Shown in pieces: positions 18,872-26,933 of a DNA stretch of 64,000 nt. Source of the stretch: Chthoniobacter flavus. Lineage in GTDB: Bacteria; Verrucomicrobiota; Verrucomicrobiia; Chthoniobacterales; Chthoniobacteraceae. Below the pieces are notes generated by a model. That model was not told the origin of the DNA. It did no database searches and worked only from the letters and a program-made list of their open reading frames with translations. Location of the stretch: contig CAMAUX010000017.1 of assembly GCA_945861435.1 (NCBI GenBank), positions 1-64,000 of the forward strand. Direction: 5' to 3'. The position numbers and the translations under genes were made by a program. Within the stretch, counting starts at the first letter, position 1, and every line of letters starts with the position of its first letter.

Positions 18872-20263
18872 ATGAAACCGTTCTTCGTTCTTTGTTCTTT
18901 GTTCTTTGTTACTCGCTCTCGGTCTGTGCTCGGCCGGTCGTTGTTGGCCCTCGTTTTTTCGTTCGCCGTTCATCTGCCCGCCGCCAGCGAAGAACCAAAA
19001 ACGAAGAACCAAGAACAACGAACAACCAACCAAGAACAACGAACCAAGAACCAGGAACAACGAACCGAACCCTTCCACCCCGAACCCGGCAAGTTTCCGC
19101 CGTTGGAAAAAGCGCACGCCTACCGTGGTGAACTCGTCTTCGTGGATCACGCAAACCGCCGCGGCAGCCTTCGTGTGGAGGGCTCGGGCAAGTTTTATCG
19201 AAACGACCCGCACCCATTCGCCATGCTCCCGTATGGCATCGTGCGCTATCAAGGCGCCACCGCGGACCTGCGCGACATCCCGCTCGGTACGGTGATGCAT
19301 GCGCGGGCCTTCCTCCCGCCGGACCCGAAGACCTCCGCCGTCCCCGTCTTGCCAGTGGACAGCAAGTCGAAGGACGCCGGTCACTATCGCGGTACCGGCA
19401 TCTTCCCCGCCGAGAACCACGTGCTGCTGCTCGAGGACGAGCCCAGCCACTGCCTGCGCGAGGGACTCGTATGGAAGCTGCGCGAGGTGGTGATGAATCA
19501 GGGAGAGGGAACCATCACCGCCACCCGCGAACCCAAGCAAGGCGGCGACGCCAAGGCGCTCGAGGGCATGATGACCTTCGACTCCGCCACCCGCATCTGG
19601 CGCGGCAGCGAGCGCATCGGAGTTGCACGCATGATTGCCGAGGCAGCATGGCCCGCCAGTGGAAAGAAAAACCTCGGCGGGCAGCCCGTTCATCTCGGGA
19701 TCACTTGGAAACCTGCGCCGGGTGAAGGGTTGGGCGGTGCCTTCACCCGTTTTCACATCTCGGATATCTGGCTGGACGAGACCGCCATCGAACAGGCCGC
19801 CGAATTTCAGACCGAGACGCACAAAGCCTTCATCCGGGGCCGCTGGATGCCAGCCTGGGTGGATGCAGTCGAGTATGGCAAACTCGGTCGCGCCACCGTC
19901 ACCGCGACTCTTTTCGGCGGCATGGATCCCTCCCTTTACGCCGACTTCCAGAAAGGCGTGCAGGCACAAGCGAACGGAGCCGAGAACACCTTGAAGCATG
20001 CAGGCGGCCACTACGGCCCCGGCCACATCGCCTCCAGTGGCCAGATCACGGCCGTCACCAAGGCCGACGGGATAATCCCACTCGGCTCCAGCGGCATTCA
20101 GATCCAATTCGAGACCGACCTCATCATCGAAGGCATCCGGCCCACACGCGTCATCCGGGTCCGCCCGCAAAGCTGGCCCAGCAGGCAAGTGCCCCGCGAA
20201 GAATACGTCAACGACAGCCTCGCAGAGCGCTTCCCGACCCCGTCAATTTTTCCCAAATACTAA
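18872..20263 (+). CDS. Exported protein of unknown family, tandem paralog B
   Basis: The ATG at 18872, 7 bp after paralog A, is chosen; the longer open frame overlaps A. The signal peptide [13 protein letters not shown] with [20 protein letters not shown], and a long polar linker, are read from heptamer arrays. Three 21-bp repeats give three seven-residue units ([21 protein letters not shown]). The mature body from [20 protein letters not shown] matches A, C and D, with [37 protein letters not shown] and [10 protein letters not shown]. At 463 residues it is the longest copy, because of the linker and an added loop ([15 protein letters not shown]). Its C-terminal half resembles C and D closely. 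Function unknown. Confidence 0.82.
   Translation: MKPFFVLCSLFFVTRSRSVLGRSLLALVFSFAVHLPAASEEPKTKNQEQRTTNQEQRTKNQEQRTEPFHPEPGKFPPLEKAHAYRGELVFVDHANRRGSLRVEGSGKFYRNDPHPFAMLPYGIVRYQGATADLRDIPLGTVMHARAFLPPDPKTSAVPVLPVDSKSKDAGHYRGTGIFPAENHVLLLEDEPSHCLREGLVWKLREVVMNQGEGTITATREPKQGGDAKALEGMMTFDSATRIWRGSERIGVARMIAEAAWPASGKKNLGGQPVHLGITWKPAPGEGLGGAFTRFHISDIWLDETAIEQAAEFQTETHKAFIRGRWMPAWVDAVEYGKLGRATVTATLFGGMDPSLYADFQKGVQAQANGAENTLKHAGGHYGPGHIASSGQITAVTKADGIIPLGSSGIQIQFETDLIIEGIRPTRVIRVRPQSWPSRQVPREEYVNDSLAERFPTPSIFPKY
18881..19066. repeat. Inverted heptamer-repeat arms, fully translated, paralog B
   Basis: The forward arm at 18881-18912 (GTTCTTT repeated) encodes part of the signal peptide. The reverse arm at 18989-19066 (AAGAACC/AAGAACA units) encodes a repetitive Gln/Thr/Arg/Asn/Lys linker with a seven-residue period, as expected when 21 bp is three heptamers. 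The arms are complementary and could fold the 5' end of this message into a long hairpin. Confidence 0.85.
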
Positions 20264-20267
20264 TCCG

Positions 20268-21605
20268 ATGATGAAACCGTTCTCCGCTCTTTGTTCTTCG
20301 CTCTTGGTTACTCGCTCTCGGTCTGTGCTTGGCCCGTCGTTGTTAGCCCTCGTTTGTTCGTTCGCCATTCATCTGCCCGCCGCCAGCGAAGAACCAAAAA
20401 CCAAGAACCAGGAACAAGGAACCGAACCCTTCCGCCCCGAAGCCGGTAAGTTCCCCCCCTTGGAAAAAGCGCACTCCTACCGAGGCGAACTCGTTTTCGT
20501 GGACCATGCGACCCGCCGCGGCAGCATCCGCGTGCAAGGAGCGGGCACGTATTTCCGAAACTCCCCGCATCCTTTCACCATGCTCCCGTACGGCATGGTG
20601 CGCTACCACGGCGCACCGGCGGATCTTCGGGACATCCCTCTGGGCACCGTCATGCATGTCCGCGCCTTTCTCCCGCCGGACCCGAAGAACTCCTCCGTGC
20701 CGGTGTTGCCGGTCAACAACCGCGAGAAAACCGCGGGCTATAGTGGCTCCGGTATCGCGCCCGCCGAGAACCACGTCCTCCTTCTCGAAGACGAACCCAG
20801 CCATTGCCAGCGCGAGGGAACGGTCTGGAAGCTCAAGGAAGTGGACCTCAAAAACAACGCGGGGATGATCGTCGCCAGTCTCGAACCCAAGCAGGGCGCA
20901 GACGGCAAGGCCAGCGAGGAGAAGATGACCTTCGACGCCGCCACCCGCATCTGGCGCGGTCGCGAATGCCTCGAGATCGCGGACCTCATCACCGAGGGTG
21001 CATGGCCTGCGGAGGGAAAGAAATCCCTCGATGGCCAGACCGTCCTGCTCGGCATCACTTGGAGGCCCACTCCGGATGGCGTGTTTACTCGCTTCCACAT
21101 CTCGGACATCTGGCTCGATGAGGCCGCTTCGCAACGCGCCGCACACCTCCAAACCGAGGTGCACAAGGCTTTCATCCGCAGCCGCTGGATGCCCGCGTGG
21201 ATCGATGCCGTCGAGTATGGCAAGTTCGGCCGCGCAACGGTGACCGCGACTTTGTTCGGCGGCATGGATCCCGCCCTCTACGCAGATTTCAAAAAGGATG
21301 CCCCGGCCTTGATGAATGGAGCCGAGAGCACCTTGAAGCACACCCACGGCAGCTACGGCCCCGCACACATGGCCTCAAGGGGCTCTCTCTTGGATGCCAC
21401 GAAGTCGTCTGGAGAAGCGCCCATGGGCAGCAGCGGCATTCAGATCCGTTTTGAAACCGATCTCATCATCGAGGGCATCCGTCCCGGCAGAGTCGTCCGT
21501 GTGCGCCCCAAGGAATGGCCCCAGGTCGACCTGCCTCGTGAGGAATTCCTCGCAGACGCCCCTGAAGAACGTTTTCCAACTCCGGCCATCTTCCAGAAGT
21601 ACTGA
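20268..21605 (+). CDS. Exported protein of unknown family, tandem paralog C
   Basis: The 445-residue product starts at ATG 20268 (a second ATG follows directly), 4 bp after paralog B. The N-terminus ([20 protein letters not shown], then [20 protein letters not shown]) is almost the same as that of B but with fewer linker repeats. The mature body shows the blocks [73 protein letters not shown] and FPTPAIFQKY. Close similarity to B from the signal peptide onward points to a recent tandem duplication including the repeat element. No domain is recognised. Confidence 0.82.
   Translation: MMKPFSALCSSLLVTRSRSVLGPSLLALVCSFAIHLPAASEEPKTKNQEQGTEPFRPEAGKFPPLEKAHSYRGELVFVDHATRRGSIRVQGAGTYFRNSPHPFTMLPYGMVRYHGAPADLRDIPLGTVMHVRAFLPPDPKNSSVPVLPVNNREKTAGYSGSGIAPAENHVLLLEDEPSHCQREGTVWKLKEVDLKNNAGMIVASLEPKQGADGKASEEKMTFDAATRIWRGRECLEIADLITEGAWPAEGKKSLDGQTVLLGITWRPTPDGVFTRFHISDIWLDEAASQRAAHLQTEVHKAFIRSRWMPAWIDAVEYGKFGRATVTATLFGGMDPALYADFKKDAPALMNGAESTLKHTHGSYGPAHMASRGSLLDATKSSGEAPMGSSGIQIRFETDLIIEGIRPGRVVRVRPKEWPQVDLPREEFLADAPEERFPTPAIFQKY
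20286..20423. repeat. Inverted heptamer-repeat arms, paralog C
   Basis: The forward arm is 20286-20311 (CTCTTTG, TTCTTCG, CTCTTGG) and the reverse arm 20388-20423 (AAGAACC, AAAAACC, AAGAACC, AGGAACA, AGGAACC). It is a shorter and more degenerate version of the element in paralog B at the same place in the gene. Confidence 0.75.
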
Positions 21606-21620
21606 CGCGGGCTGAATTCT

Positions 21621-21655
21621 GTTCTTAGTTCTTAGTTCTTAGTTCTTGGTTCTTC
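21621..21655. repeat. Five perfect GTTCTTN heptamers
   Basis: Three GTTCTTA units, one GTTCTTG and one GTTCTTC run without interruption in the 148-bp gap between paralogs C and D. This is the cleanest array in the window and shows the basic 7-bp unit. No opposite arm is next to it, and it is not translated in an obvious gene. Confidence 0.92.
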
Positions 21656-21753
21656 GCCGACCCGCGAGACGTCGGGCAACCTGCGCGTCCTCATGCACAG
21701 CGCATCAGCGCGAAAATCGACCACTTCTGCGCCTGCAATAGATCCCTCCACCT

Positions 21754-23031
21754 ATGACACGCATCGCCTTTCCACTCTGGCTCGCGCCCCTGTGCCTCGG
21801 CCTTTCCCTTCTTGCCAATCCCGCCCCCGCTGCGGACGAACCGTTCCGACCCGAGACCGGAAAATTCCCCCCTTTGGAAAAGGCGCACTCTTACCGGGGT
21901 GAACTCGTGTTCGTCGACCATGCGAACCGCCGCGGCAGCATCCGCGTGGAGGGAAAGGGCCAGTTCCGTAGAAACAACCCGCACCCCTTCGTCCTGCTTC
22001 CCTACGGCATGGTCCGTTATCACGGCGCGCCGGCCGACCTCAGAGACGTTCCGCTCGGCACCATCATACGCGTCCATGCCTTTCTCCCGCCGGACCCCAA
22101 GACCTCCGCCGTGCCAGTGCTGCCGATCAACAACAAGACGAACACACAAGGCTTTCGCGACATCGGCACGGCACCCGCCGAGAACCACGTCCTCCTGATC
22201 GAGGACGAGCCCAGTCTCTGCCTGCGGGAGGGCAAAGTCTGGAAGCTCAGAGAGGTCGACCTCAAGAACCACGAAGGCCTGATCATCGCCAGCCGCGATC
22301 CGAACCAAGGCGGGACCGCCGAAGCGATCGAGGAAACGATGACCTTCGATGACGCCACCCGCATCTGGCGCGGCCGCGAATGCCTCGCAATCGAGGACCT
22401 GATCGCTGAGGGCGCCTGGCCCGCCAAGGACAAGAAATCCCTCGGCAACCAAGCCGTCCTGCTGGGACTCACGTGGAAGCCCACGCTGGGCGGTATTTTC
22501 AGCCGCTTCCACATCTCGGACATCTGGCTCGACGACGACGCCATGCAACGCTCCACCAACAACCAAACCAAGGCCCACAAAGCCTTCGTCCGCAGTCGCT
22601 GGATGCCCGCATGGATCGATGCCGTGGAGTATGGCAAGTTCGGGCGCGCCACCGTGACCGCGACCTTGTTCGGTGGAATGGCCCCCTCTCTCTATGCCGA
22701 TTTCAAGAAGGGCTCTCAGGCAATGGTCAACGGGGTCGAGAACACCTTGAAGCACACCGAGGGCGGCACCGCGGGCCCCTCACAAATGGCGGCACGTGGC
22801 CCCATCCTCGATGTCACCAAGACACCCGGCGAAGCCCCTCTCGGCAGCAGCGGCATCCAGATCCGTTTTGAGACCGACCTCATCACCGAGGGAATCCGCC
22901 CCACGCGAGTCGTCCGTATCCGTCCCGCGGACTGGCCCGACGTCCACGTGCCACGTGAGGAATACATCAACGGCGGCGGCTCCAGTATCGACGAACGATT
23001 CCCCTCCCCCGCCATCTTCCCAAAATATTGA
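21754..23031 (+). CDS. Exported protein of unknown family, tandem paralog D
   Basis: The 425-residue product starts at ATG 21754 with an ordinary signal peptide (IAFPLWLAPLCLGLSLLANP, cleavage after PAPAA). It goes straight into [20 protein letters not shown], with no repeat-encoded linker. It has all family blocks: [37 protein letters not shown] (with Leu for the His before Cys), [56 protein letters not shown] and FPSPAIFPKY. Because it lacks the heptamer linker it shows the likely ancestral gene form. It ends the array; the next gene is convergent. Confidence 0.82.
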   Translation: MTRIAFPLWLAPLCLGLSLLANPAPAADEPFRPETGKFPPLEKAHSYRGELVFVDHANRRGSIRVEGKGQFRRNNPHPFVLLPYGMVRYHGAPADLRDVPLGTIIRVHAFLPPDPKTSAVPVLPINNKTNTQGFRDIGTAPAENHVLLIEDEPSLCLREGKVWKLREVDLKNHEGLIIASRDPNQGGTAEAIEETMTFDDATRIWRGRECLAIEDLIAEGAWPAKDKKSLGNQAVLLGLTWKPTLGGIFSRFHISDIWLDDDAMQRSTNNQTKAHKAFVRSRWMPAWIDAVEYGKFGRATVTATLFGGMAPSLYADFKKGSQAMVNGVENTLKHTEGGTAGPSQMAARGPILDVTKTPGEAPLGSSGIQIRFETDLITEGIRPTRVVRIRPADWPDVHVPREEYINGGGSSIDERFPSPAIFPKY

Positions 23032-23128
23032 TACCGCGCCGGGAACCGTCTTCCGGCCGGGCATCTGCAACTGCAGCTGAATTCCCTGGGCCCACCGAAA
23101 ACCCTGCAAAAGGGAAATCGCTGTTCGG

Positions 23129-24094
23129 TCAGCTCGGCTTCACAAGAAACCCCGTCGGCACACCGCAGGCAGCTCCCAAGAGGCTTCCGACCACGGAACC
23201 TCGGTGGCAATTGTCGCCCCCGACCATGACGTTGGCGATGATTCCGGCGGTGAAATCCCGATGGTATTTCCAGACCAGATACAGAGCCGCAGGCATCGCA
23301 TCAGCAATGTAGCAGGCGGGACTGAACCGAGCTCCGACGACCTGCCCGTCTGGTTCATGCAGCCAAGAGTCGGACTTGTTTCCCGAGATCCAGTCCCCCG
23401 CCTCACTGCGAATCGCTTCGTGGACCGCCTCCCCTTCCGCCACCCTCCAGAGCAAGCGCACAAGCGTGTCGGCGGCTCTTAAAACGTGTTCATGGGCGTG
23501 GGTGAGCCCGACATGCTCCTTCACCACCGCCCGCAGTTCCGATAGCGACGCCCCCTCCAAGGCGGCACAAAGAGCCGGCACCGTGGCGAGCCCCCCAATG
23601 TGCTCATCGCTGATCCCGCACTTCCGCGGTCTCTTCCCCTGCGAGTACCGTGTGAAGAACGCCCGATGATACTCCTCCACATAAGTATCCGCATGCCATC
23701 CCGGCTCGAGCATCCGCGCAATATAACGCTCAAGCCATGCATCGGCGTCATAACCTCCACGCTCTTTCACAAAGGCGAAGAGCTCCCGGGCCAGCTTGAA
23801 GTTGAGCGTGTTCTCACCGGCCTTGAGGAACTGGTGATAATGAATCCCCCGCTGTCCCCAGTAACGCGCCTGCTCGCGGAGGATATCCCCTTGGGCGTTT
23901 AAGGCGTGGTATTCCGATCGCCACAGAATGCTTCCCGGGTGCGGATTCTTCGGCTCCAGAAAACGATCCACGATCCCGTAATCCCTTCGAAGGGCCGCCG
24001 TGTCGTAATACCAATGCACGGGCATCGCCAGCGCATCAGCGGCCAGCGAACCAAGGTACGCATCATTCCATCGCATGCTCGGATTCATATTCAT
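23129..24094 (-). CDS. ADP-ribosylglycohydrolase family protein
   Basis: The ATG at 24094 overlaps the stop of the ABC1 kinase gene (ATGA) and gives 321 residues; an ATG four codons further upstream is also possible. The all-helical ARH fold is suggested by the N-terminal YLGSLAADALAMPVHWYYD, corresponding to the GxxxGDALG region, and the C-terminal MVGGDNCHRGSVVGSLLGA, corresponding to the GGDTDT-type region. The second acidic metal ligand of the classic motif is replaced here (NCHRG), so the activity may differ from removal of ADP-ribose from proteins. It is the last gene of a TetR-ABC1-ARH operon. Confidence 0.83.
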   Translation of the reverse strand: MNMNPSMRWNDAYLGSLAADALAMPVHWYYDTAALRRDYGIVDRFLEPKNPHPGSILWRSEYHALNAQGDILREQARYWGQRGIHYHQFLKAGENTLNFKLARELFAFVKERGGYDADAWLERYIARMLEPGWHADTYVEEYHRAFFTRYSQGKRPRKCGISDEHIGGLATVPALCAALEGASLSELRAVVKEHVGLTHAHEHVLRAADTLVRLLWRVAEGEAVHEAIRSEAGDWISGNKSDSWLHEPDGQVVGARFSPACYIADAMPAALYLVWKYHRDFTAGIIANVMVGGDNCHRGSVVGSLLGAACGVPTGFLVKPS

Positions 24095-25479
24095 TCCGTG
24101 ATCCAAGCGGGGCGCTCCACCCGCACACGGGCGCGAAGCCGCCCAAGCAGGCTGTAGAGGCCGAAGAAGGCCCGGTTCACGTAAATGGTGTCGGGCGAGC
24201 CCCGCTGCCCCCGCATGGCGCGCAGATGATCCGCCCTCCGGTTCTCTTCCCCAAGCTCGTAGATCGCCTTGAGAAAGGAGGGATCTCCGAAGTCAAAAAT
24301 CCCCTCGCGAAATGGCCTGGCGAGCAACTCCAGCCAGACCCTGCAAAGACTCGTAACCATCGCAATCTGCTCCGAACTATCCTCGGGCAGGATCACATCC
24401 AAGTCGCGCAGAGCTTCCACCAACAAACCAGGATCCCGCTCCAATCGCGGATCGAGAAACCGGAACTGCTTCCGATAGAACTCCCGCGAGATCTTCTTGG
24501 TGCAACCGAAATCCAGAACCCAGAGCTCACCGTCTTTCACAAGAAAATTGCCGGGATGCGGATCGGCGTGAAAGACCAGCAGGTCGTGCACCTGATGGTG
24601 GTAGAAATCCCAAAGCGCCTGACCGATCCGGTCGCGCTCCTCCTGCGTAGCGTCCCCGTCGGCAAAGCGGTCGAGTGCCATTCCATCAATCCACTCGGAG
24701 GTGAGGATCTTCCCTGTGGAAAGGTCGGCGTGGTATTCCGGGAACCGCACTCCCTCGAGATGCGCGGACGCTTTCGTTAACTCCACCGACCTCGCAAACT
24801 CATGCCTGTAGTCCGTCTCCTCCAGCAGCCGCGTCTCGACCTCGCGAAAGTAGGAATCCACATCAGCCTCGCGCAGCCCGAGAATCCGGAGGGCGATCGG
24901 CTTCACAAGCCGAAGATCGCTTTTGAGGCTCTGCGCGACACCCGGATACTGCACCTTCACCGCATACTCACGCCCCTTGTGCCGCGCCCGGTGAACCTGC
25001 CCGATCGAGGCACCGTGGGACGCCTTTTTCTCGAAATGATCGAAGAGCGCCTCAGGCCCCTTGCCGAACTCTCGCTGAAATGTCCGCACCACCAGGGGGT
25101 AAGAAAGCGGCGGCACCGAGGACTGCGCCTGCGCGAACCGACGCGCGTAGGCGACCGGGAGCAGGTGCTTGTCGATGCTGAGCATCTGGGCAAGTTTGAG
25201 CGGCCCTCCCTTGAGTTGGCTGAAGGTGTCGTAGACCGTCTCCGCATTCTTCTCGTCCAGCTCCTCCCGCAGCTTGCGCCGACTCTCCGCATCCCTGCCC
25301 GCGACCATCGCACGGCCGTAGTGCTTCAGATAATTGATCCCGACGCGCGCTCCCGCCCCTCCGAGTGCGGCCATGCGGCCCAAAGCCCCGGCACGTATCT
25401 TCTCCTGATCTTTCTTCGTAATCCTGCGCGTGCCCTGTGACGCCCCCTCGCTTCCCTCACTCCCCTTGGCCTCCTTCAC
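24091..25479 (-). CDS. ABC1/UbiB-family atypical kinase
   Basis: The GTG at 25479, 4 bp after the TetR stop, is chosen (462 residues); the longer frame overlaps the regulator. The family core is present: an Ala-rich loop GASIGQVHRARHKGREYAVK with the ATP-binding Lys, then HADPHPGNFLVKDGELWVLD with the catalytic Asp and Asn, followed by FGCTKK. The N-terminal KxGQ-type motif reads KLAQMLSIDKHLLP, with Ala in the place of Gly. UbiB/COQ8 proteins are ATPases that support lipid-quinone synthesis. Whether this one does so is unknown; no ubi or men gene is near. It is coupled to the ARH gene downstream. Confidence 0.88.
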   Translation of the reverse strand: MKEAKGSEGSEGASQGTRRITKKDQEKIRAGALGRMAALGGAGARVGINYLKHYGRAMVAGRDAESRRKLREELDEKNAETVYDTFSQLKGGPLKLAQMLSIDKHLLPVAYARRFAQAQSSVPPLSYPLVVRTFQREFGKGPEALFDHFEKKASHGASIGQVHRARHKGREYAVKVQYPGVAQSLKSDLRLVKPIALRILGLREADVDSYFREVETRLLEETDYRHEFARSVELTKASAHLEGVRFPEYHADLSTGKILTSEWIDGMALDRFADGDATQEERDRIGQALWDFYHHQVHDLLVFHADPHPGNFLVKDGELWVLDFGCTKKISREFYRKQFRFLDPRLERDPGLLVEALRDLDVILPEDSSEQIAMVTSLCRVWLELLARPFREGIFDFGDPSFLKAIYELGEENRRADHLRAMRGQRGSPDTIYVNRAFFGLYSLLGRLRARVRVERPAWITE

Positions 25480-25483
25480 GGTG

Positions 25484-26230
25484 TCACTTGCCCTTCCCCA
25501 AGTGGGACCACCACGAATTGCCCGGGAGCAAGAAACGGAGCAAGTCCGCAGCGGAGTCGATCGCCTGCGTCCGGAAGAGATCGAAAGCAAGCGTCACGGT
25601 CTTCTCAATGAATGCATCCGTCCGCTCAAACTCCTCGCTCTCGTCCTTGAGATAATGGTCGATCACCCAGCGCAGGTGGGCGTAGAGGACTCCCGGATAA
25701 ACGTTCGTCAGACCGCGCCGTTCAGCGATCTCGCCCGACGCGATGCCCTGATCCACAAGCCTACGCGCGAACTCCAAAAACTCCGCCCGCACCCCTTCCA
25801 ACGCCGCGGGATTACCAAGGGGCGAGATCTCATGGAAACGCTCCAGCAGCAGCGAACGCCGCTCCGCCGCCGACTGTATAAGCGCAAAGAGGAAGGCCAG
25901 ATAGCGTTCCCTCGCCGTGAACTCCGCCCACTCCGCACCGCTCTCAACCGCCTCGATCACACCGGCGATCCAATGACGCCAGAAAGCTTTCTCCACCGCT
26001 TGGATCGACGGGAAATGCCTGTAGAAAACAACCTCCGTGATCCCGAGTTCCCTGCAGAACTTGGCCACCGAACGCGGTGCCTGCCCCTCCTCCGTCATGT
26101 GGGCAACGAACGCATCGAGGATTTTCACACGCAGTTCCGGATCCGCTCCCTTGTTGGTCGCAGAGCCCCCCGCGGAAGATCCCTTGGGCCGCGCAGCACT
26201 TTTGGTGGTCTTGGTCCCTTGAGTCGCCAT
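25484..26230 (-). CDS. TetR-family transcriptional regulator
   Basis: The 248-residue product has a basic, disordered first 30 residues. The TetR helix-turn-helix follows at about 32-80: ILDAFVAHMTEEGQAPRSVA, then FCRELGITEVVFYRHFPSIQ. The C-terminal part is an all-helical ligand-binding region of the broad TetR type. It heads the operon with the ABC1 kinase and ARH genes, so it probably controls that operon. The 169 bp to the divergent sigma gene would hold both promoters; no clear palindromic operator is visible there. Confidence 0.85.
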   Translation of the reverse strand: MATQGTKTTKSAARPKGSSAGGSATNKGADPELRVKILDAFVAHMTEEGQAPRSVAKFCRELGITEVVFYRHFPSIQAVEKAFWRHWIAGVIEAVESGAEWAEFTARERYLAFLFALIQSAAERRSLLLERFHEISPLGNPAALEGVRAEFLEFARRLVDQGIASGEIAERRGLTNVYPGVLYAHLRWVIDHYLKDESEEFERTDAFIEKTVTLAFDLFRTQAIDSAADLLRFLLPGNSWWSHLGKGK

Positions 26231-26399
26231 GCAAACAACCTAACCCCGCCGTCAACAAATGAAACCTCCAGACCAAAGGCACCTTCCCCACTCACGAAGC
26301 CCGACCGGTTCGCCGCAACCACACGGCTGCGTAAAAAGCCAAAAAGGGGCTGCTGATTTTTCCTGTTAACATTCCGCCGACTCGCGCGGCATATGCCGT

Positions 26400-26933
26400 G
26401 TGCACGATGAACATGAACTAGATACCCGCGAGCGCCTGACGCGACTTTGGCTCGCCGCGGAGCCGACAGTCAGCGCCTACGTCTTTGCGTCGGTCCGGAC
26501 GGTGCATGATGCCGAGGACGTGGTGCAGCAGGTGGCACTCACCATCGCGCGTCGCTTCGAGGAATACGATGGAACACGGCCCTTTGTGGCCTGGGCACTG
26601 TGGCTCGCCAAATCGCGCATCGCAGATCATTACCGGAAGCAGGGACGCGCCCGGTTGGTCTTTTCGGAGACCATGCTCGATCAACTCGCCGAGGCGCTGT
26701 CGCAACGCCAGCCACAACGCGGCGCACGCCAGGAGGCACTGGAACGTTGCCTCGAAAAGCTCCCCGAAAAATCGCGTCAATTACTCGAACGTCGCTACGA
26801 GGATGGCTCATCGATGGAGGTCGTCGCCGAAGCGCTGAACTCCACGGCCGCTTCGGTGCGCGTGATGTTATTTCGCATCCGTAATCTGCTCTCGGAGTGC
26901 ATCGCAACTGAACTCGCCAAGGAGAACCGATGA
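26400..26933 (+). CDS. ECF-type RNA polymerase sigma factor (module 1)
   Basis: The 177-residue product starts at GTG 26400. Region 2 spans about 20-90 (YVFASVRTVHDAEDVVQQVA, LWLAKSRIADHYRKQGRAR). Region 4 spans about 113-170 (LEKLPEKSRQLLERRYEDGS, MEVVAEALNSTAASVRVMLF, RIRNLLSEC). This is the standard two-domain layout of extracytoplasmic-function sigma factors. Its stop overlaps the start of the membrane protein gene (ATGA), the usual arrangement for a sigma factor and its anti-sigma. It heads a run continuing into DUF1552 and DUF1592 genes, which are its likely targets by position. Confidence 0.92.
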   Translation: MHDEHELDTRERLTRLWLAAEPTVSAYVFASVRTVHDAEDVVQQVALTIARRFEEYDGTRPFVAWALWLAKSRIADHYRKQGRARLVFSETMLDQLAEALSQRQPQRGARQEALERCLEKLPEKSRQLLERRYEDGSSMEVVAEALNSTAASVRVMLFRIRNLLSECIATELAKENR

